From QPIN01 sp965224575 (GTDB lineage: Bacteria; Pseudomonadota; Gammaproteobacteria; Methylococcales; Methylomonadaceae), in contig CBDCZQ010000006.1 of the NCBI GenBank assembly GCA_965224575.1, positions 3,038,001 to 3,102,000 of the forward strand: a stretch of 64,000 nt of DNA. Direction: 5' to 3'. The notes beneath the pieces are model-generated. The model saw only the letters and a list, made by a program, of their open reading frames with translations, had not been told where the DNA came from and searched no databases. Both the position numbers and the translations under genes were made by a program. Positions within the stretch are counted from its first letter, which is position 1. Every line of letters begins with the position of its first letter. This document shows, piece by piece, positions 7,949-17,163 of this stretch.

Positions 7949-9727
7949 ATGAAACTATTTATTCAAAAAGTAGTTGAAAGCAATAATTTTAAATCAGTAC
8001 GTCTATTAGCTATTTTACGAGCAGTTCAAAGTGAATTTTGTTTTATTTCAAAAGATGCAATAGACATTATTACTGAGTTATTAAACATTGAACGAACCCA
8101 AGTCATTAGTGTTGTCGAATTTTATAGCTTTTTTCACCTAGAACCTAGGGGACAATACGATATTTTACTCAGCGACTCGATTACCGATCATATGCTGGGT
8201 AAACAGCCGTTAATGAATTATTTGTCTGAACAGCTAGGTGTCGCAGCTGGAGAAACACGATCGGATGGTTTGGTCAGTCTTGATAATACTTCCTGTACAG
8301 GTATGTGTGATCAAGGGCCTGCTGCTCTAATCAATGGTCTGGCAATTCCTCAGCTGGATAAACAAAGAATTGATGAAATTGTCGATTTAATCAAACAACA
8401 AACTCCCGTTTTCGATTGGCCTGAACTGTTTTTTACTGTATCCGATAATATTCATAAATCCAATCTGTTATTAGACGAAGAAATACAGCAGGGTGAAGCA
8501 CTTAAAGCCGCGTTTAACCGTGGATTGAAACATACTTTGGAAGAAATTGATTTATCAGGTCTTCGCGGACGAGGCGGTGCAGGTTTTAGCACGGCTATAA
8601 AATGGAAGTTCTGCTCAGAAGAAAATAATTCTGAACGTTATGTGGTATGCAATGCCGATGAAGGGGAGCCTGGCACTTTTAAAGACCGTGTTTTACTTAA
8701 TTCCTACGCCCATCAAGTCTTTGAAGGAATGACTGTTTGCGCAGCCATTATAGATTCCAAACAAGGTTTTTTATATCTTAGAGGTGAGTATTTGCACCTA
8801 TACCATTCTCTGAATCAAGTCTTGCAACAACGCCGTGAACAAGAATTATTAGGCAAAGATATATTCAACCAGGGATTTGACTTTGATATAGAAATTCGTC
8901 TGGGTGCAGGTGCTTATATTTGCGGTGAAGAATCCGCATTAATTGAATCATTGGAAGGCAAGCGAGGCATTCCCCGAAACCGCCCCCCTTATCCTGTCTC
9001 TCAAGGTTATTTGAATAAACCTACTGTTGTTAATAATGTGGAGACTTTTTTTGCTGCCGCTAAAATTGCTGTTATCGGTGGAAAACAGTTTGCTGATTTA
9101 GGGACTAAAAAATCAAAGGGAACCAAAATATTAAGTATCAGTGGTGACTGTTCTCAGCCAGGGATTTATGAATACCCCTTTGGCACTTTGATGAGTCAAA
9201 TTTTAACTGACTGCGGTGCAGAAGAGGTACTTGGCATTCAGGTAGGTGGGCCTTCTGGCACTTTTATTTCCAGCCAGGAGTTTGACAGAAAACTGGCATT
9301 CGAAGATCTGGCCACAGGCGGTTCCTTTATTATTTTCAATAAAAGCCGCAATATTCTGGATCTGGTTAAAAACTTCACCCATTTTTTCGCTGATGAAAGT
9401 TGTGGTTTTTGTACTCCTTGTAGGGTAGGTACTTCGTTGCTAAAGAAACAGTTTGATAAGATTGTTGATGGCCATGGCTCAGCGGGTGATGTAGTCGCTC
9501 TGGAAGAACTTTGCCAACTGGTAAAAAATTACAGCCATTGTGGTTTGGGTCAAACGGCTGCCAATCCTATTTTGACAACATTGCAACGCTTTCCTGAAAT
9601 TTATCAAAGTAAACTTAAAGAGTTAAGTTATGAACCTGGATTTGATTTAGATGCTTCGCTGGAAACGGCAAGACGATTGGCAAATCGGGATGATGCCGGC
9701 GCCCATTTATCTCAAGTGGAAAAGTGA
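7949..9727 (+). CDS. hoxF: NAD-reducing hydrogenase diaphorase subunit HoxF
   Basis: The NADH/NAD-binding flavoprotein of a bidirectional (group 3d type) [NiFe] hydrogenase. It is a NuoE-NuoF fusion like the Cupriavidus necator protein (592 residues here, about 600 there). The N-terminal thioredoxin-like part carries TSCTGMCDQGP; the first Cys of the usual pair appears replaced (ILLSDSITD). The NuoF part shows the NADH/FMN motif GLRGRGGAGFSTAIKW (about residue 205), GAGAYICGEESALIES and the 4Fe-4S motif ESCGFCTPCRVG with a later YSHCGLG. It starts the rightward hox operon and is followed after 2 bp by hoxU. Soluble cytoplasmic enzyme. Confidence 0.95.
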   Translation: MKLFIQKVVESNNFKSVRLLAILRAVQSEFCFISKDAIDIITELLNIERTQVISVVEFYSFFHLEPRGQYDILLSDSITDHMLGKQPLMNYLSEQLGVAAGETRSDGLVSLDNTSCTGMCDQGPAALINGLAIPQLDKQRIDEIVDLIKQQTPVFDWPELFFTVSDNIHKSNLLLDEEIQQGEALKAAFNRGLKHTLEEIDLSGLRGRGGAGFSTAIKWKFCSEENNSERYVVCNADEGEPGTFKDRVLLNSYAHQVFEGMTVCAAIIDSKQGFLYLRGEYLHLYHSLNQVLQQRREQELLGKDIFNQGFDFDIEIRLGAGAYICGEESALIESLEGKRGIPRNRPPYPVSQGYLNKPTVVNNVETFFAAAKIAVIGGKQFADLGTKKSKGTKILSISGDCSQPGIYEYPFGTLMSQILTDCGAEEVLGIQVGGPSGTFISSQEFDRKLAFEDLATGGSFIIFNKSRNILDLVKNFTHFFADESCGFCTPCRVGTSLLKKQFDKIVDGHGSAGDVVALEELCQLVKNYSHCGLGQTAANPILTTLQRFPEIYQSKLKELSYEPGFDLDASLETARRLANRDDAGAHLSQVEK

Positions 9728-9729
9728 TA

Positions 9730-10455
9730 ATGAGTAAAACCATAACCATTGATGGCAAAGACATTCTCTTTGAGGAAGGCCAGACAATTATCGAAGCAGC
9801 TACTGCAGCTGGCATCTATATCCCTCATTTATGTCACAATCCTGACTATGAACCCCATGGCAGCTGTAAGCTTTGTACGGTAAAAGTCAACGGCAGAAAT
9901 TGTTCCGCCTGTACTTTTCCAGCGATGGAAGGACAGGATATTATCAATTCAAGCAAAGAATTAACAGATGATAGACGGAAAATAACCCAGATGCTATTTG
10001 TTGAAGGCAACCACTTCTGCCCTTCCTGTGAAAAATCGGGAAACTGTCAATTACAAGGCGTCGCCTATCATCTAAATATGCTGGACAATCATTTTCCACA
10101 CTTTTTTGCAGACAGGGAAATGGATGCATCACATCCAGGTTTATTGATTGACCATGATCGCTGTATTTTTTGCAATCTATGTGTGCGTGCTAGTCAACAA
10201 ACAGACGGTAAAAATGTATTTGCTATTAGTGGCAGAGGAATCAATAAACGACTCATCATTAATTCCAAAAGCGGTAAATTAAAAGATAGCGATATAGATG
10301 TTAATGACTGTGCAGCCCATATCTGCCCTACTGGTGCTATTTTAATTAAACGTACGGGATATTTAGTGCCTATCGGTCAACGTGTGTATGATCACAGACA
10401 GATAGATCAAGTCGCTCTTGAAAAAGAGCCGGGAAAAGGAGTTGAGAAAAAATGA
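9730..10455 (+). CDS. hoxU: NAD-reducing hydrogenase subunit HoxU
   Basis: Electron-transfer subunit (241 residues) linking HoxY to HoxF, homologous to the N-terminal part of NuoG. Seen: a 2Fe-2S ferredoxin domain with CHNPDYEPHGSCKLC and a following C, the His/Cys 4Fe-4S motif HFCPSCEKSGNC, and further 4Fe-4S ligands CIFCNLC ... CAAHICPTGA. ATG 9730 was preferred to an in-frame GTG at 9724 that overlaps the hoxF stop. It overlaps hoxY by 4 bp. Confidence 0.95.
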   Translation: MSKTITIDGKDILFEEGQTIIEAATAAGIYIPHLCHNPDYEPHGSCKLCTVKVNGRNCSACTFPAMEGQDIINSSKELTDDRRKITQMLFVEGNHFCPSCEKSGNCQLQGVAYHLNMLDNHFPHFFADREMDASHPGLLIDHDRCIFCNLCVRASQQTDGKNVFAISGRGINKRLIINSKSGKLKDSDIDVNDCAAHICPTGAILIKRTGYLVPIGQRVYDHRQIDQVALEKEPGKGVEKK

Positions 10456-10991
10456 CTGATAAAATCAGAGTTGCAACCACCTCGTTAGCTGGTTGTTTTG
10501 GCTGTCATATGTCTTTTTTGGATATTGATGAACGTATGGTAAAACTGGCTGAACGGGTGGAGTTTGACCGCTCTCCCTTCACCGATATAGAACATTGTAG
10601 CCATAGTGATATTGGGCTGATTGAAGGTGGGGTGTGTAACTCAGAAAATGTTCACGTACTAAGAGAGTTTCGCAGCAGTTGTAAAATACTGGTTGCTACC
10701 GGAGCCTGTGCCATTAATGGTGGCCTCCCTGCCATGCGAAATCATATCCCGCTTGAAGACTGTTTAAATGAAGCTTATATGAATGGCATTGGGATAGAAA
10801 ATGCACAGATTCCCAATGACCCTGAATTACCGTTATTACTGGACAAGGTTTATCCTATTCATGAAATTGTTAAGGTAGATTACTATCTGCCCGGCTGCCC
10901 TCCTTCTGCCGATGTATTCTGGAAGTTTTTGACGGATTTACTTAAAGGACGTGAGCCTGGTTTGCCTTATGAGCTGGTTCATTATGATTAG
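10452..10991 (+). CDS. hoxY: [NiFe] hydrogenase small subunit HoxY
   Basis: Small subunit (179 residues) of the hydrogenase module, carrying the proximal 4Fe-4S cluster. Conserved ligands visible: SLAGCFGCHMS at the N terminus, VATGACAINGG in the middle and YLPGCPPSADVFW near the end. There is no Tat signal and no distal cluster region, as expected for a soluble NAD-linked enzyme. Its natural partner hoxH is not adjacent: two unrelated reading frames lie between them. Confidence 0.95.
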   Translation: MTDKIRVATTSLAGCFGCHMSFLDIDERMVKLAERVEFDRSPFTDIEHCSHSDIGLIEGGVCNSENVHVLREFRSSCKILVATGACAINGGLPAMRNHIPLEDCLNEAYMNGIGIENAQIPNDPELPLLLDKVYPIHEIVKVDYYLPGCPPSADVFWKFLTDLLKGREPGLPYELVHYD

Positions 10992-11031
10992 GAATTGACA
11001 GTAAAAGTGATATGTAAATAAGGTAAGGATA

Positions 11032-11777
11032 ATGGAACTGCTAAAATTAACGAATAAAAACATTAAAGATGAACATATCTGCTGTGCAATAAGTGACAAA
11101 AAATGCAGAGAGGGCTATCAAAAGAAAAAAGATTGGTTAAAGACAGAATTCAAAAATGGATACACTTTCCAAAAAATGGATGTGCGCGGAAAAGTGTTCA
11201 TTGAATATGTCCCTATTGAAAATGCCTGGCTGCCGTTGGAAGGAAACAATTTTATGGTCATCAATTGTTTTTGGGTTGCCGGACAGTTTAAAGGACAAGG
11301 CTACGGCAAAGGCTATTTCAGCAATGCATGAAAGATGCTAAAAAAATGGATGGTGTCGTCGCCATTTCTAGCGACAAGAAACGTCCCTTTATGAGCGATC
11401 CTAAGTTTTTAAAATATCAGGGGTTTGAAATTATTGACGAAGCCTCGCCATTTTTTAAATTATGGGGGCTAAAAATCAATCCAGAGGCAGCTTATCCAAT
11501 GATTATGGAAAGTGCTAAATTAGGGAGTTGCCCCGATAAAAAAGGAATCACTGCCTATTATTCAAACGCCTGTCCTTTTACCGAATTTTATACAAACCAA
11601 ATGTTGAGAGATTATGCAAAAAAGAATAATATTCCTCTTACAATACACCAAATAAAAAGCAGGGAAGACGGACATAAAATGCCAATCCCCTGGGTAATTA
11701 ACAGTGTTTTTTATAAAGGCGAACTAGTTACCTTAGAAATGAAAATTGATAAACATATGGATAAGTTAATTAGATGA
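11032..11777 (+). pseudogene. GNAT acetyltransferase with YoaP-like C-terminal domain, frameshifted
   Basis: Two overlapping-frame pieces form one protein. 11032-11331 encodes the N-terminal acetyltransferase half, ending GQGYGKGYFSNA-stop. 11328-11777 resumes in another frame as MKDAKKMDGVVAISSDKKRP and ends with a YoaP-like thiol-fold segment (NACPFTEFYTNQML). Reading the second frame upstream gives LFQQCMKDAKK, which joins naturally onto GQGYGKG, so a single 1-base indel near 11311-11316 explains the break. It lies inside the hox operon between hoxY and ppk2. It could be a sequencing error or a recent inactivation. Confidence 0.75.
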
Positions 11778-11835
11778 TATTCAAAAATAGCAGAAAACAA
11801 CCGATACCTACAAACTAAAAATAAGATAAAACGAT

Positions 11836-12690
11836 ATGGCTAAAAAACGTAGTAATAAACGAAAAAAAAATAAAAAGTCTGATATTAATAAAAATGGCAA
11901 AGTACAGGTTTGGATAAAAAAAGAGACCTTGGCTTATGAGGTAGAACTGCATAGGCTTCAAGTTGAACTGTTGAAATTTCAGAACCATGTTAAAGACAAA
12001 GGTCTGAAAGTTTTAATGTTATTTGAAGGGCGAGATGCCGCTGGAAAAGGGGGTGCCATCAAAAGAATTACTGAGCATTTAAACCCCCGCGGTGCAAAAG
12101 TCGTCGCTCTGGAAAAACCATCTAATACTGAAAGGACGCAATGGTATTTTCAACGCTATATCAGCAATCTTCCCTCGGCTGGTGAAATTGTGCTATTTGA
12201 CCGTTCTTGGTACAACCGTGCGGGTGTAGAACCTGTCATGGGGTTTTGTTCCGAAGAGGAGCATAAAGAGTTTTTAAGGGAGACTCCTGAATTTGAAAAA
12301 ATGATCGTCAATTCAGATGTTGTTTTTATCAAGTTTTATTTCTCGGTGAGTAAAAAAGAGCAAGCTAGGCGCTTTGAAAAAAGAATTACCGATCCTCTCA
12401 AGCAATACAAAATTTCTCCGGTTGATGAACAGGCTCAAAAACTTTGGGATCAATATACCATTGCGAAATATTCTATGCTGTTATCTACTAATACGCCTTA
12501 CGCTGAGTGGACAGTTATTAAATCTGATAATAAGAAAAAAGCGCGTATTAATTGCATTAAGCATATTTTGTCACATGTAGAATATCCCAATAAAATTTCA
12601 GATGATCACCTGATAGAAGATGATCATATTTTATCAAATGGTGCAGATGAAATAAAAAGGATGGAAATCAATATGAATAAAGCCGCTTAG
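11836..12690 (+). CDS. ppk2: Polyphosphate kinase 2 (PPK2 family)
   Basis: Uses polyphosphate to phosphorylate nucleoside diphosphates, or the reverse. After a very basic N terminus, the single-domain kinase shows Walker A FEGRDAAGKGGAIKRI (about residue 66), then EKPSNTERTQWYFQRY, and Walker B VLFDRSWYNRAGVEPVMGF (about 134-152). At 284 residues it is typical of one-domain class I PPK2. It sits inside the hydrogenase operon 16 bp before hoxH, on the same strand, so it is probably co-transcribed. This is unusual for hox loci known to me. Confidence 0.92.
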   Translation: MAKKRSNKRKKNKKSDINKNGKVQVWIKKETLAYEVELHRLQVELLKFQNHVKDKGLKVLMLFEGRDAAGKGGAIKRITEHLNPRGAKVVALEKPSNTERTQWYFQRYISNLPSAGEIVLFDRSWYNRAGVEPVMGFCSEEEHKEFLRETPEFEKMIVNSDVVFIKFYFSVSKKEQARRFEKRITDPLKQYKISPVDEQAQKLWDQYTIAKYSMLLSTNTPYAEWTVIKSDNKKKARINCIKHILSHVEYPNKISDDHLIEDDHILSNGADEIKRMEINMNKAA

Positions 12691-12705
12691 GCTGAAGAAG
12701 AGCAT

Positions 12706-14205
12706 ATGTATGAAAATTTAGAAACAGCTAAAAATCAGGAAAACCTGAAACGTGTGGTAATAGACCCTGTCTCAAGAGTTGAAGGACATGGCAAGGTTAC
12801 TTTATTGCTGGATGAAAATAATAAAGTAAAACAGGCTCGGCTACATATTGTTGAATTCCGTGGGTTTGAACGCTTTATTCAAGGCAGGCCTTATTGGGAG
12901 TTACCTGTTCTGGTTCAGCGTCTATGCGGAATTTGCCCAGTCAGTCATCACTTAGCAGCAGCAAAATCAATTGATCAGTTAGTCGGGGTTGATCCAGAAA
13001 ACCTGCCGCCCGCTGCCGAGAAGTTAAGACGATTATTACATTTTGGTCAAGTGCTGCAATCACATGCCTTACACTTCTTTCACCTCTCCAGTCCTGATTT
13101 ATTATTTGGTTTTGAAAGCGATATAAACAAGCGCAATGTGATTGCTGTATTAAATGAATATACGGATATTGGCTTACAAGGTGTTAAATTACGCAAATAT
13201 GGTCAGGAAGTGATTCGGATGATCTCGGGTAAACGCATTCATGGAACGGGTGCAATTGCTGGTGGTATGAACAAATCACTTACTAAAGCAGACCGTGATT
13301 ATTTACTGCAAGATATAGAGCAAATAATCGAATGGTCAGCAGGAGCTGTTGCTTTAATCAAAAAAATTCATTGCTCAAACCTGCCCTATTACGATGATTT
13401 TGCAACAATAGCGACCAATTATCTCGGACTAACCAAGCCTAATGGCGCATTGGAGCTATATCATGGTGGAATCCGTGCCAAATTAGTCAATGGCGAAACC
13501 ATTTTGGATAATTTTGATTATTGCAACTATAACGACATAATCCATGAAGAAGTCCGTTCATGGACTTACATGAAGTTTCCTTATCTGACCGCATTAGGTA
13601 AAGATAAGGGCTGGTATCGTGTCGGACCTTTGGCAAGAATAAATAATTGCGATTTTATTGATACACCTTTGGCTGAACAGGCTAGAGTTGAATTCAAACA
13701 GCATAGTGCAGAACCCATGGTTCATAGTACCTTGGCATTTCACTGGGCACGACTAATAGAAGCTTTACATTGCGCAGAAAGTATCAAACAATTACTTAAT
13801 GACCCTGATATCATGGGCTCAAACCTAGTCACTCAGGGTGAAAAACGTTTTGAAGGCATTGGTGTCATAGAAGCGCCTAGAGGAACTTTATTCCATCATT
13901 ATCAGGTGGATGAAAATGATATTGTAACCAAGGCAAATCTAATTGTTTCTACTACCAGCAATAATATGGCGATGAATGAATCTGTACGCCAAGTTGCTGC
14001 CGAATATTTATCAGGCCAAGAGTTAACCGAGCCTTTATTAAATAATCTGGAAGTGGCTATTCGCGCTTATGACCCTTGTTTATCCTGTGCAACGCATGCC
14101 GTGGGCAAAATGCCTTTACAGCTTGAATTAGTTGATGCAGAAGGAAATATGATTGATAAATTAATTAAACATAATGATGGTCAAATTGAAAGACCCACAA
14201 GGTAG
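12706..14205 (+). CDS. hoxH: [NiFe] hydrogenase large subunit HoxH
   Basis: Catalytic subunit of the NAD-linked hydrogenase (499 residues). N-terminal nickel ligands are in QRLCGICPVSHH (about residues 67-78) and the C-terminal pair in DPCLSCATH. The roughly 30 residues after CATH (AVGKMPLQ ... ERPTR) form the extension cleaved by the maturation protease, which is encoded immediately after and overlaps this gene by 32 bp. The start ATG 12706 has GAAGAAGAG upstream. Confidence 0.96.
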   Translation: MYENLETAKNQENLKRVVIDPVSRVEGHGKVTLLLDENNKVKQARLHIVEFRGFERFIQGRPYWELPVLVQRLCGICPVSHHLAAAKSIDQLVGVDPENLPPAAEKLRRLLHFGQVLQSHALHFFHLSSPDLLFGFESDINKRNVIAVLNEYTDIGLQGVKLRKYGQEVIRMISGKRIHGTGAIAGGMNKSLTKADRDYLLQDIEQIIEWSAGAVALIKKIHCSNLPYYDDFATIATNYLGLTKPNGALELYHGGIRAKLVNGETILDNFDYCNYNDIIHEEVRSWTYMKFPYLTALGKDKGWYRVGPLARINNCDFIDTPLAEQARVEFKQHSAEPMVHSTLAFHWARLIEALHCAESIKQLLNDPDIMGSNLVTQGEKRFEGIGVIEAPRGTLFHHYQVDENDIVTKANLIVSTTSNNMAMNESVRQVAAEYLSGQELTEPLLNNLEVAIRAYDPCLSCATHAVGKMPLQLELVDAEGNMIDKLIKHNDGQIERPTR

Positions 14206-14701
14206 GGCGGACACTGTTAAGCCCATTTTGATTTTTGGCTACGGTAATTTAAGTCGAGGGGATGATGCACTTGGGCCGTTATTATTAGAATATCTAAGCA
14301 ATAAAATTGATTTTCATAACATTGAAATTCTCACTGACTTTCAATTACAAGTTGAGCATGCCCTGGACTTGGAAAACAGGCAATTAATATTATTTATAGA
14401 TGCCGCTGTTAATTGTAAAACTGCTTTTAACTTCACCAAGTTACGGGCAGTTAAAGATAAAAGCTATAGCACACATGCAATGAGCCCAACTGCTGTGCTA
14501 CAGGTTTATCAGGAGATAACAAAACAACAGCCCCCTCCCAGTTTCTTACTTAGTATTCAGGGTATCAGTTTTGAATTAGGTGAAGACCTTAGCCAACAGG
14601 CACAAAGCAACCTTCAACAGGCTATACAATTTACAGAAAAATTATTAGAGATAACAGAAGTAAACGTGTGGAACCATAAACTGGAAAATAGTTTTGCATG
14701 A
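14174..14701 (+). CDS. hoxW: Hydrogenase maturation endopeptidase (HoxW-like)
   Basis: Removes the C-terminal extension of HoxH after nickel insertion. The family signature is clear: ILIFGYGNLSRGDDALGP near the N terminus, then an acidic residue in LQVEHALDL and STHAMSP with the conserved His. The annotated start (ATG 14174 or the next ATG 14177) overlaps the end of hoxH; there is no other ATG before the conserved core. It is 175 residues and overlaps hypA by 8 bp. Confidence 0.9.
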   Translation: MMVKLKDPQGRADTVKPILIFGYGNLSRGDDALGPLLLEYLSNKIDFHNIEILTDFQLQVEHALDLENRQLILFIDAAVNCKTAFNFTKLRAVKDKSYSTHAMSPTAVLQVYQEITKQQPPPSFLLSIQGISFELGEDLSQQAQSNLQQAIQFTEKLLEITEVNVWNHKLENSFA

Positions 14702-15035
14702 AATATCTTTACTCGAGAATGTAAGAGAAATTTTGCAAGATCATGCAAAAACGGAACATTTTGAACAAGTAAAAAAAATCACGCTGGAAATTGGAAAACT
14801 ATCTTGCGTAGAGCCAGAAGCCTTACGTTTTGGCTTTGATGTAGTGATGAAAGGTTCTTTAGCTGAAAAAGCAGAACTTACCTTAATGGAACTTGAGGGT
14901 ATAGGGGTTTGTGAGCAATGTAAAAAACAAGTACCAATAGCCACCTTATATGACGCTTGTAACTTGTGTGGCAACCCATTTGTGACGGTTATCCAAGGCA
15001 ATGAAATGAAAATCAAAGATTTAATAGTTATCTAA
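14694..15035 (+). CDS. hypA: Hydrogenase nickel chaperone HypA
   Basis: Delivers nickel with HypB to the hydrogenase large subunit. It starts MHEISLLENV, giving the nickel-binding N-terminal Met-His-Glu. The zinc site is seen as CEQCKKQ ... CNLCGNPF (about residues 73-100). Length 113 is normal. It overlaps hoxW and is followed by hypB after 14 bp. Confidence 0.95.
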   Translation: MHEISLLENVREILQDHAKTEHFEQVKKITLEIGKLSCVEPEALRFGFDVVMKGSLAEKAELTLMELEGIGVCEQCKKQVPIATLYDACNLCGNPFVTVIQGNEMKIKDLIVI

Positions 15036-15049
15036 AAAAGGTCAAGACT

Positions 15050-15766
15050 ATGTGTGGAATTTGCGGTTGTGGACAGACAGAACAAGGACATAGTCATAAT
15101 GATACTGAACGTTTAATCAAAGTAGAAAAAGACTTATTAAGTAAAAATAATCACTATGCAGAACAAAATAGAGCTTATTTTAAACAGCATAATATTTTTA
15201 CTATCAACCTTGTTTCCAGTCCTGGTGCAGGTAAAACAACATTATTAGTCGAAACAATTAAAGCTTTAAAAGACCAACTCCCTATTGCAGTGATTGAAGG
15301 AGACCAACAAACTGAGCATGATGCAGATCGTATCAGAGCAACTGGCATTCCAGCCATCCAAATTAATACTGGGCGAGCCTGTCATTTAGATGCACACGGT
15401 ATTGGTCATGCTGCGATGGATTTAAAACTAAAGCCAAACAGTTTATTAGCCATTGAAAATGTAGGTAATCTTGTTTGCCCTTCGTCATTTGATTTAGGAG
15501 AAGCACATAAAGTAGTGGTTTTATCTGTAACGGAAGGTGATGACAAGCCGATAAAATATCCAGATATGTTTTATGCGGCTGATTTAATGCTTATTAACAA
15601 AATAGACTTATTACCTTATGTCGATTTTGATATTGATCGTTGTATACAATTTGCTAGGCAAGTAAACCCAAAGATTGATATTATCCAATTATCAGCAACC
15701 AAGGGCTGTAATTTTATAGAATGGATCAATTGGTTAAGGAATGGGAAAACAATGCTGTTTAGTTAG
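15050..15766 (+). CDS. hypB: Hydrogenase nickel-insertion GTPase HypB
   Basis: GTPase of 238 residues for nickel insertion. The N terminus has the high-affinity metal motif MCGICGCG and only a short His segment (GHSHND), so little storage capacity. G motifs: VSSPGAGKTTLL (G1, about residue 57), EGDQQTEHDADR, and NKIDLLPY (G4). It is the last gene of the rightward hox-hyp operon. hypFCDE supplies the other maturation factors from the divergent operon. Confidence 0.95.
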   Translation: MCGICGCGQTEQGHSHNDTERLIKVEKDLLSKNNHYAEQNRAYFKQHNIFTINLVSSPGAGKTTLLVETIKALKDQLPIAVIEGDQQTEHDADRIRATGIPAIQINTGRACHLDAHGIGHAAMDLKLKPNSLLAIENVGNLVCPSSFDLGEAHKVVVLSVTEGDDKPIKYPDMFYAADLMLINKIDLLPYVDFDIDRCIQFARQVNPKIDIIQLSATKGCNFIEWINWLRNGKTMLFS

Positions 15767-15808
15767 GGGGTTTGACGAAATAACAAACCACTTTAAACCT
15801 AAAAAAAC

Positions 15809-16138
15809 ATGCTGTTGATAGGCTCTTTTGGGTTACTTGAATGGGCACTTTATCATGGAACCAGTGAAGAACAGGCACGTACTATTGCCATCAATGTTTT
15901 TGTTGTAGGTGAATCTTTCTTTTACTTAATTGCTGTTCACTGCGCCTATCCATGTTTAGCTTGAGCCTGTTCATCTATGGGTTTGGAGTGGTGTCTTTTT
16001 TATGATAATAGCGTAATTGGTTTTTACCTGTTTGCCAATAATGAATCGGTATGTTTCATATAGCATCTATTAGCTTGAATGACTGGCTACATATCATTGC
16101 TGTTGGAATTATCATTTATATTGTTATTGCTAGATAAA
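15809..16138 (+). pseudogene. Cation-transporting P-type ATPase, C-terminal remnant
   Basis: Fragments in different frames resemble the last membrane segments of a P2-type cation ATPase. First MLLIGSFGLLEWALYHGTSE then EEQARTIAINVFVVGES, then after a shift SMFSLSLFIYGFG. After further breaks comes MFHIASISLNDWLHIIAVG, ending in LDH-like hydrophobic sequence and TAA. No N-terminal, P-loop or phosphorylation-site region is present. It is a deletion remnant immediately 3' of hypB. The stretch 16139-16499 shows no gene. Confidence 0.65.
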
Positions 16139-16499
16139 ATAATCCGATTGTGGTTAGAGATACGTATAAGCAATAAAGGTAACCGATCAAAATAGGCTTA
16201 ATTATTTTAATGACCATCGTATGTCTAAGAACCTGTTCAAATTTAACCTTAGAAATATCATCTAACTTTTGGATGGATGGATCGAAAGATGGTGTTCCCT
16301 ATTGAAATTATAATCTAGCAAGTCTCTGAAAAAAGTTTTTTGAAGTCAGTTGCCGCACACGTATTTTATGCTATTAGTATTGACCAATATCTTGTTTTCT
16401 CTGCTATACAGGAAGAACTTAATTCACTTTTTATTCAAGAATTGTAGGACAATAAAGCTTTGAAAAAAAACTATCTAGAAAATCAGTAAAGGGGTTTAA

Positions 16500-16781
16500 A
16501 TGGAATACGTATTAATTATCCACGAAGTTGAAGGTTACCCTGTGTGGAAAAAAATATTTGATAATGCCGCTGGTATTAGAAAAAATGCGGGTGAACAAAG
16601 TTACCAAGTTTTAAAATATGAAAAAGATGCAAATAAAATTGTACATTTTTCCAAGTGGTCTTCAATATCGAAGGCTAAGTTGTTTTTCGAATCTCCAAAG
16701 TTAGTCAAAATTAGAAAAGAAGTGGGGGTAAAAGCACCAGGATTTATATATTTACACGAGTTAGAAAATGGTTCGCTGTAA
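16500..16781 (+). CDS. Small ABM-like (dimeric alpha/beta barrel) protein
   Basis: A 93-residue protein (MEYVLIIHEVEGYPVWKKIF) with the look of an antibiotic-biosynthesis-monooxygenase-like ferredoxin-fold barrel: WKKIFDNAA, then a short strand and FSKWSSISKAKLFFESP. Function unknown; such proteins include monooxygenases and dimerising stress proteins. The ribosome site (aaagggg) is good. A decayed second copy is at 21503-21776. In both places it is followed by the same methyltransferase, intact there and broken here. Confidence 0.7.
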   Translation: MEYVLIIHEVEGYPVWKKIFDNAAGIRKNAGEQSYQVLKYEKDANKIVHFSKWSSISKAKLFFESPKLVKIRKEVGVKAPGFIYLHELENGSL

Positions 16782-16889
16782 AAACTATAATTTGTGACCA
16801 AAACCTTGTATATAACTTATGGTGTACTACCGATCATTAGATAAGGCTCCTGAGAAGGTTTTGCAATCGTGAAGCAATGAGAGTTTTCT

Positions 16890-17025
16890 ATGATTGATAT
16901 TAATAATATAGATTTATGATAAAGTTGCTGTGCATGAAGAGACCGATTCAAAGTTCCAAGATTTGGTTCAAAAAAATAATCAATTATTAGATGTTTTGTC
17001 TATTACACTGGGTGAGTCTTTAGTA
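16890..17025 (+). pseudogene. Class I SAM methyltransferase remnant (second copy of the gene at 21832)
   Basis: From ATGATTGATATTAATAATAT onward the sequence parallels the start of the intact methyltransferase at 21832, with deletions and substitutions. The parallel covers TGCATGAAGAGACC, then TTCCAAGATTTGGTTC, then TTAGATGTTTTGTCTATTAC and GGGTGAGTCTTTAGTA. The match stops before the SAM-binding motif. It lies 100 bp after the intact ABM-like gene, in the same order as the other copy. Confidence 0.7.
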
Positions 17026-17163
17026 GTCTTTGGCTATTTTTACCGGACTGTAATGGTATGATATACAAGGTAAATTAATGGCACTTACATTTATGCTTTT
17101 AAAAAATATACCTATCATTCTTGTTTTGATGGTTTTCCATATCCTAATTTTTAAACTAATAAT

